Of a DNA stretch of 34,915 nucleotides, positions 33,515 through 34,915 are shown piece by piece. The translations under genes were made by a program, and so were the position numbers. The stretch is from assembly GCA_902511575.1 (NCBI GenBank), contig CABXFU010000013.1, positions 1 through 34,915 of the forward strand, written 5' to 3'. Within the stretch, counting starts at the first letter, position 1; every line of letters begins with the position of its first letter. The DNA comes from an uncultured SAR86 cluster bacterium (GTDB lineage Bacteria > Pseudomonadota > Gammaproteobacteria > Magnimaribacterales > D2472). A model generated the notes under the pieces. It searched no databases and was not told the origin of the DNA. It saw only the letters and a program-made list of their open reading frames with translations.

Positions 33515-34263
33515 GAAGCATCTCCTCTATAGACAACCGGCAGCATCATGATATCCATAGGCGCTAGTTTTTGAGCCATTCTAATTCCATCTCTAACAGT
33601 CACTCTGTAACTACCAGGCAGCTCTTCCCAAGTAGCTGTTTCGTTATCATAATATCCTGTTTTTCTTTCATCCTTTGACTGGAAGAACATACCCAATCTC
33701 CCAACTCTAAGAATGTTTACAACCACTTCTTGTCCATCAAGAACAATAGTTTCATCGTAAGCATCAAGTTTTCTACCGTACTCAGCTTCAATGTTATATG
33801 CCTCTAAAATTTGTCGTACTTGCTCAGATGCAGTAACTTTTGGATTTGAAAGAGAAGCTCTAACAAGATCCAGTCTTTGTTTTCTTTCTTCAATATGGAA
33901 TGGAGTGTCAAGATTTACATACTTCTCTAAACCTTCAAGCATTCTTTGAGCCAATGGTGGTATCTGTCTTTGCATGACAACAACCTGCACAAGTTGCTCA
34001 TCATATTGATCCATTAAATCAAGCTGAGCTTGAATCTGAATTCTTTTTTGAGCGTTATAAAGTTTTAAACCTTCTACTTGTTTTGAAACAACTTTAAATT
34101 CATTGACTAACTTATCGGTAGCTGATTCAGTTGCATCGATTTTTGCTTGAGATTGAGCAGATAGCTCAGTGTTATCCCTTCCAACTTCTAATACTAGTTC
34201 CATTTCTGTAGCCGCTACAAATGTAGTCAGCATAGTAAGAACTACTAGGCTTTTCTTTAACAT
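33511..34263 (-). CDS. DUF3450-family periplasmic coiled-coil protein
   Basis: A 250-aa exported protein with a signal peptide (about 1-18, ends at FVAA) and a long coiled coil (about 28-85). The C-terminal region FQSKDERKTGYYDNETATWEELPGSYR is conserved in DUF3450. It is the first gene of the TonB2-type operon, the usual place for DUF3450 genes in gammaproteobacteria, so it probably takes part in the same envelope complex. Its molecular role is unknown. GGGAG lies upstream of the ATG. Confidence 0.88.
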   Translation of the reverse strand: MLKKSLVVLTMLTTFVAATEMELVLEVGRDNTELSAQSQAKIDATESATDKLVNEFKVVSKQVEGLKLYNAQKRIQIQAQLDLMDQYDEQLVQVVVMQRQIPPLAQRMLEGLEKYVNLDTPFHIEERKQRLDLVRASLSNPKVTASEQVRQILEAYNIEAEYGRKLDAYDETIVLDGQEVVVNILRVGRLGMFFQSKDERKTGYYDNETATWEELPGSYRVTVRDGIRMAQKLAPMDIMMLPVVYRGDAS

Positions 34264-34420
34264 TTTTTTCTCCCTAGGAAAAATGGTTCACTAGTCTAAC
34301 AGCGTAGTGAAATTATTCAAACTTTTTTTAATGGTGAGATTGTACCTAATTTTGCACAAAATCGCCTCACAATGTAACAAATAAAATATAGGTAAAATAT
34401 AGCTATATTCTTAAGAATTA
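34264..34420. promoter_or_regulatory. 157-bp intergenic region upstream of the TonB2-type operon
   Basis: This AT-rich gap must contain the promoter of the six-gene operon. TACAAT (minus strand, near 34340-34345) is a candidate -10, without a clear -35. I see no Fur-box-like sequence here, in contrast to fbpA. At its right end two perfect palindromes stand side by side: AATATAGCTATATT (34396-34409) and ATTCTTAAGAAT (34407-34418), directly after the stop of the DUF1295 gene. Confidence 0.4.
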
Positions 34421-34915
34421 TTAAGCAAAGATTTTAGGTATGAGCTTGGGGGTATTCTTTTTGTAATCTTTATACTCGTCAAGATGGCCCCATTTCTTCA
34501 GCCCTCTGTATTCCAACATTCTCACACCACTTACATAAACCAACAATAGGTATGAAAAGATCGGGGAGAAAATTGCTAGATAGTTCATGCCCTCGAATGT
34601 GGATATGCCCATTACAGTAATCCCTGTCCATAAGGTTATTTCACCGAAATAATTTGGATGCCTAGACCTAGCCCACAGCCCCTCATTTATAAATGCATCT
34701 TTGTTCTCTGGAATTGATCTAAATGCAGTTTTTTGATTGTCAGCTATTACTTCGACTGCAAATCCCAAGATAAACAAAGCAACTCCTAATATAAATACAC
34801 TATTTATAACGACGCCCATTGGGTTGGCAATCGCCACCAAAGCCGCCGATGAGCATATAAAAACCCACATGCCCTGCAAAGTCCATGTCATAAAGAATTG
34901 AGAAAAGGAAGTTTT
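34421..34915 (-). CDS. DUF1295 membrane protein, steroid 5-alpha-reductase-like (5' end outside window)
   Basis: At least 164 residues of a polytopic membrane protein. The frame stays open to the right edge, and family proteins carry about 80-100 more residues before this point. The Met at 34891 follows FSQFF in frame and is internal. The C-terminal signature NEGLWARSRHPNYFGEITLWTGI, and the end EYRGLKKWGHLDEYKDYKKNTPKLIPK, are typical of DUF1295, distant relatives of steroid reductases and isoprenylcysteine methyltransferases. The reaction is unknown. Three or more hydrophobic helices are visible. Confidence 0.88.
   Translation of the reverse strand, partial: KTSFSQFFMTWTLQGMWVFICSSAALVAIANPMGVVINSVFILGVALFILGFAVEVIADNQKTAFRSIPENKDAFINEGLWARSRHPNYFGEITLWTGITVMGISTFEGMNYLAIFSPIFSYLLLVYVSGVRMLEYRGLKKWGHLDEYKDYKKNTPKLIPKIFA

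Overview
The window is one contiguous AT-rich stretch of about 35 kb from a bacterial chromosome. It is almost certainly from a gammaproteobacterium: it carries the mutY-yggX pair, hspQ, rppH, rmuC, a single-chain type glycine dehydrogenase and a Vibrio TonB2/TtpC-like energising operon. AT richness, very short intergenic gaps (none over 200 bp except the one holding a tRNA), frequent gene overlaps and a scavenging gene set suggest a streamlined marine lineage of the SAR86 or oligotrophic-gammaproteobacterial kind. That placement is inference and was not tested by phylogeny.

Left part (1-14.1 kb): the 3' end of mutY and yggX face an amidohydrolase/SDR pair and an FG-GAP repeat lipoprotein. 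Next come tRNA-Phe(GAA) and a pocket of catabolic or accessory enzymes: a diaminopropionate ammonia-lyase-like PLP enzyme, a PhyH dioxygenase, proline iminopeptidase, an FAD monooxygenase, a zinc-less MDR oxidoreductase, MAPEG, PhzF, a GPH-type symporter, a small DUF7220-like membrane protein and a sulfotransferase-like protein. Middle part (14.1-20.4 kb): ybjQ and hspQ diverge, followed by a type Ic aminotransferase, a short RmuC and a three-gene Fe(3+) ABC importer (fbpABC-like). The importer promoter carries a clear Fur-box-like palindrome.

Right part (20.4-34.9 kb): the glycine cleavage operon gcvT-gcvH-gcvP comes first, and its gcvP is split by a +1 frameshift at an A8 run. A HAD-IB phosphatase follows, then the tightly packed rppH-tauE-lgt-thyA-folA series. 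Facing it is a six-gene TonB2-type operon (DUF3450, TtpC/ExbB-like, ExbB, ExbD, TonB, TPR protein). A partial DUF1295 membrane protein closes the window. Iron theme: the TonB operon would power outer-membrane uptake and the Fbp system would carry iron across the inner membrane. One-carbon theme: gcvTHP supplies methylene-THF, which thyA and folA use and recycle.

I found no mobile element, CRISPR array, phage gene or obviously new multi-gene system. The points most worth checking are the gcvP frameshift, the convergent gene pairs that share their stop codons, an SDR lacking the catalytic Tyr/Lys, a divergent FbpC ATPase, two good palindromic operators without a known regulator, and a recurring near-leaderless promoter layout.
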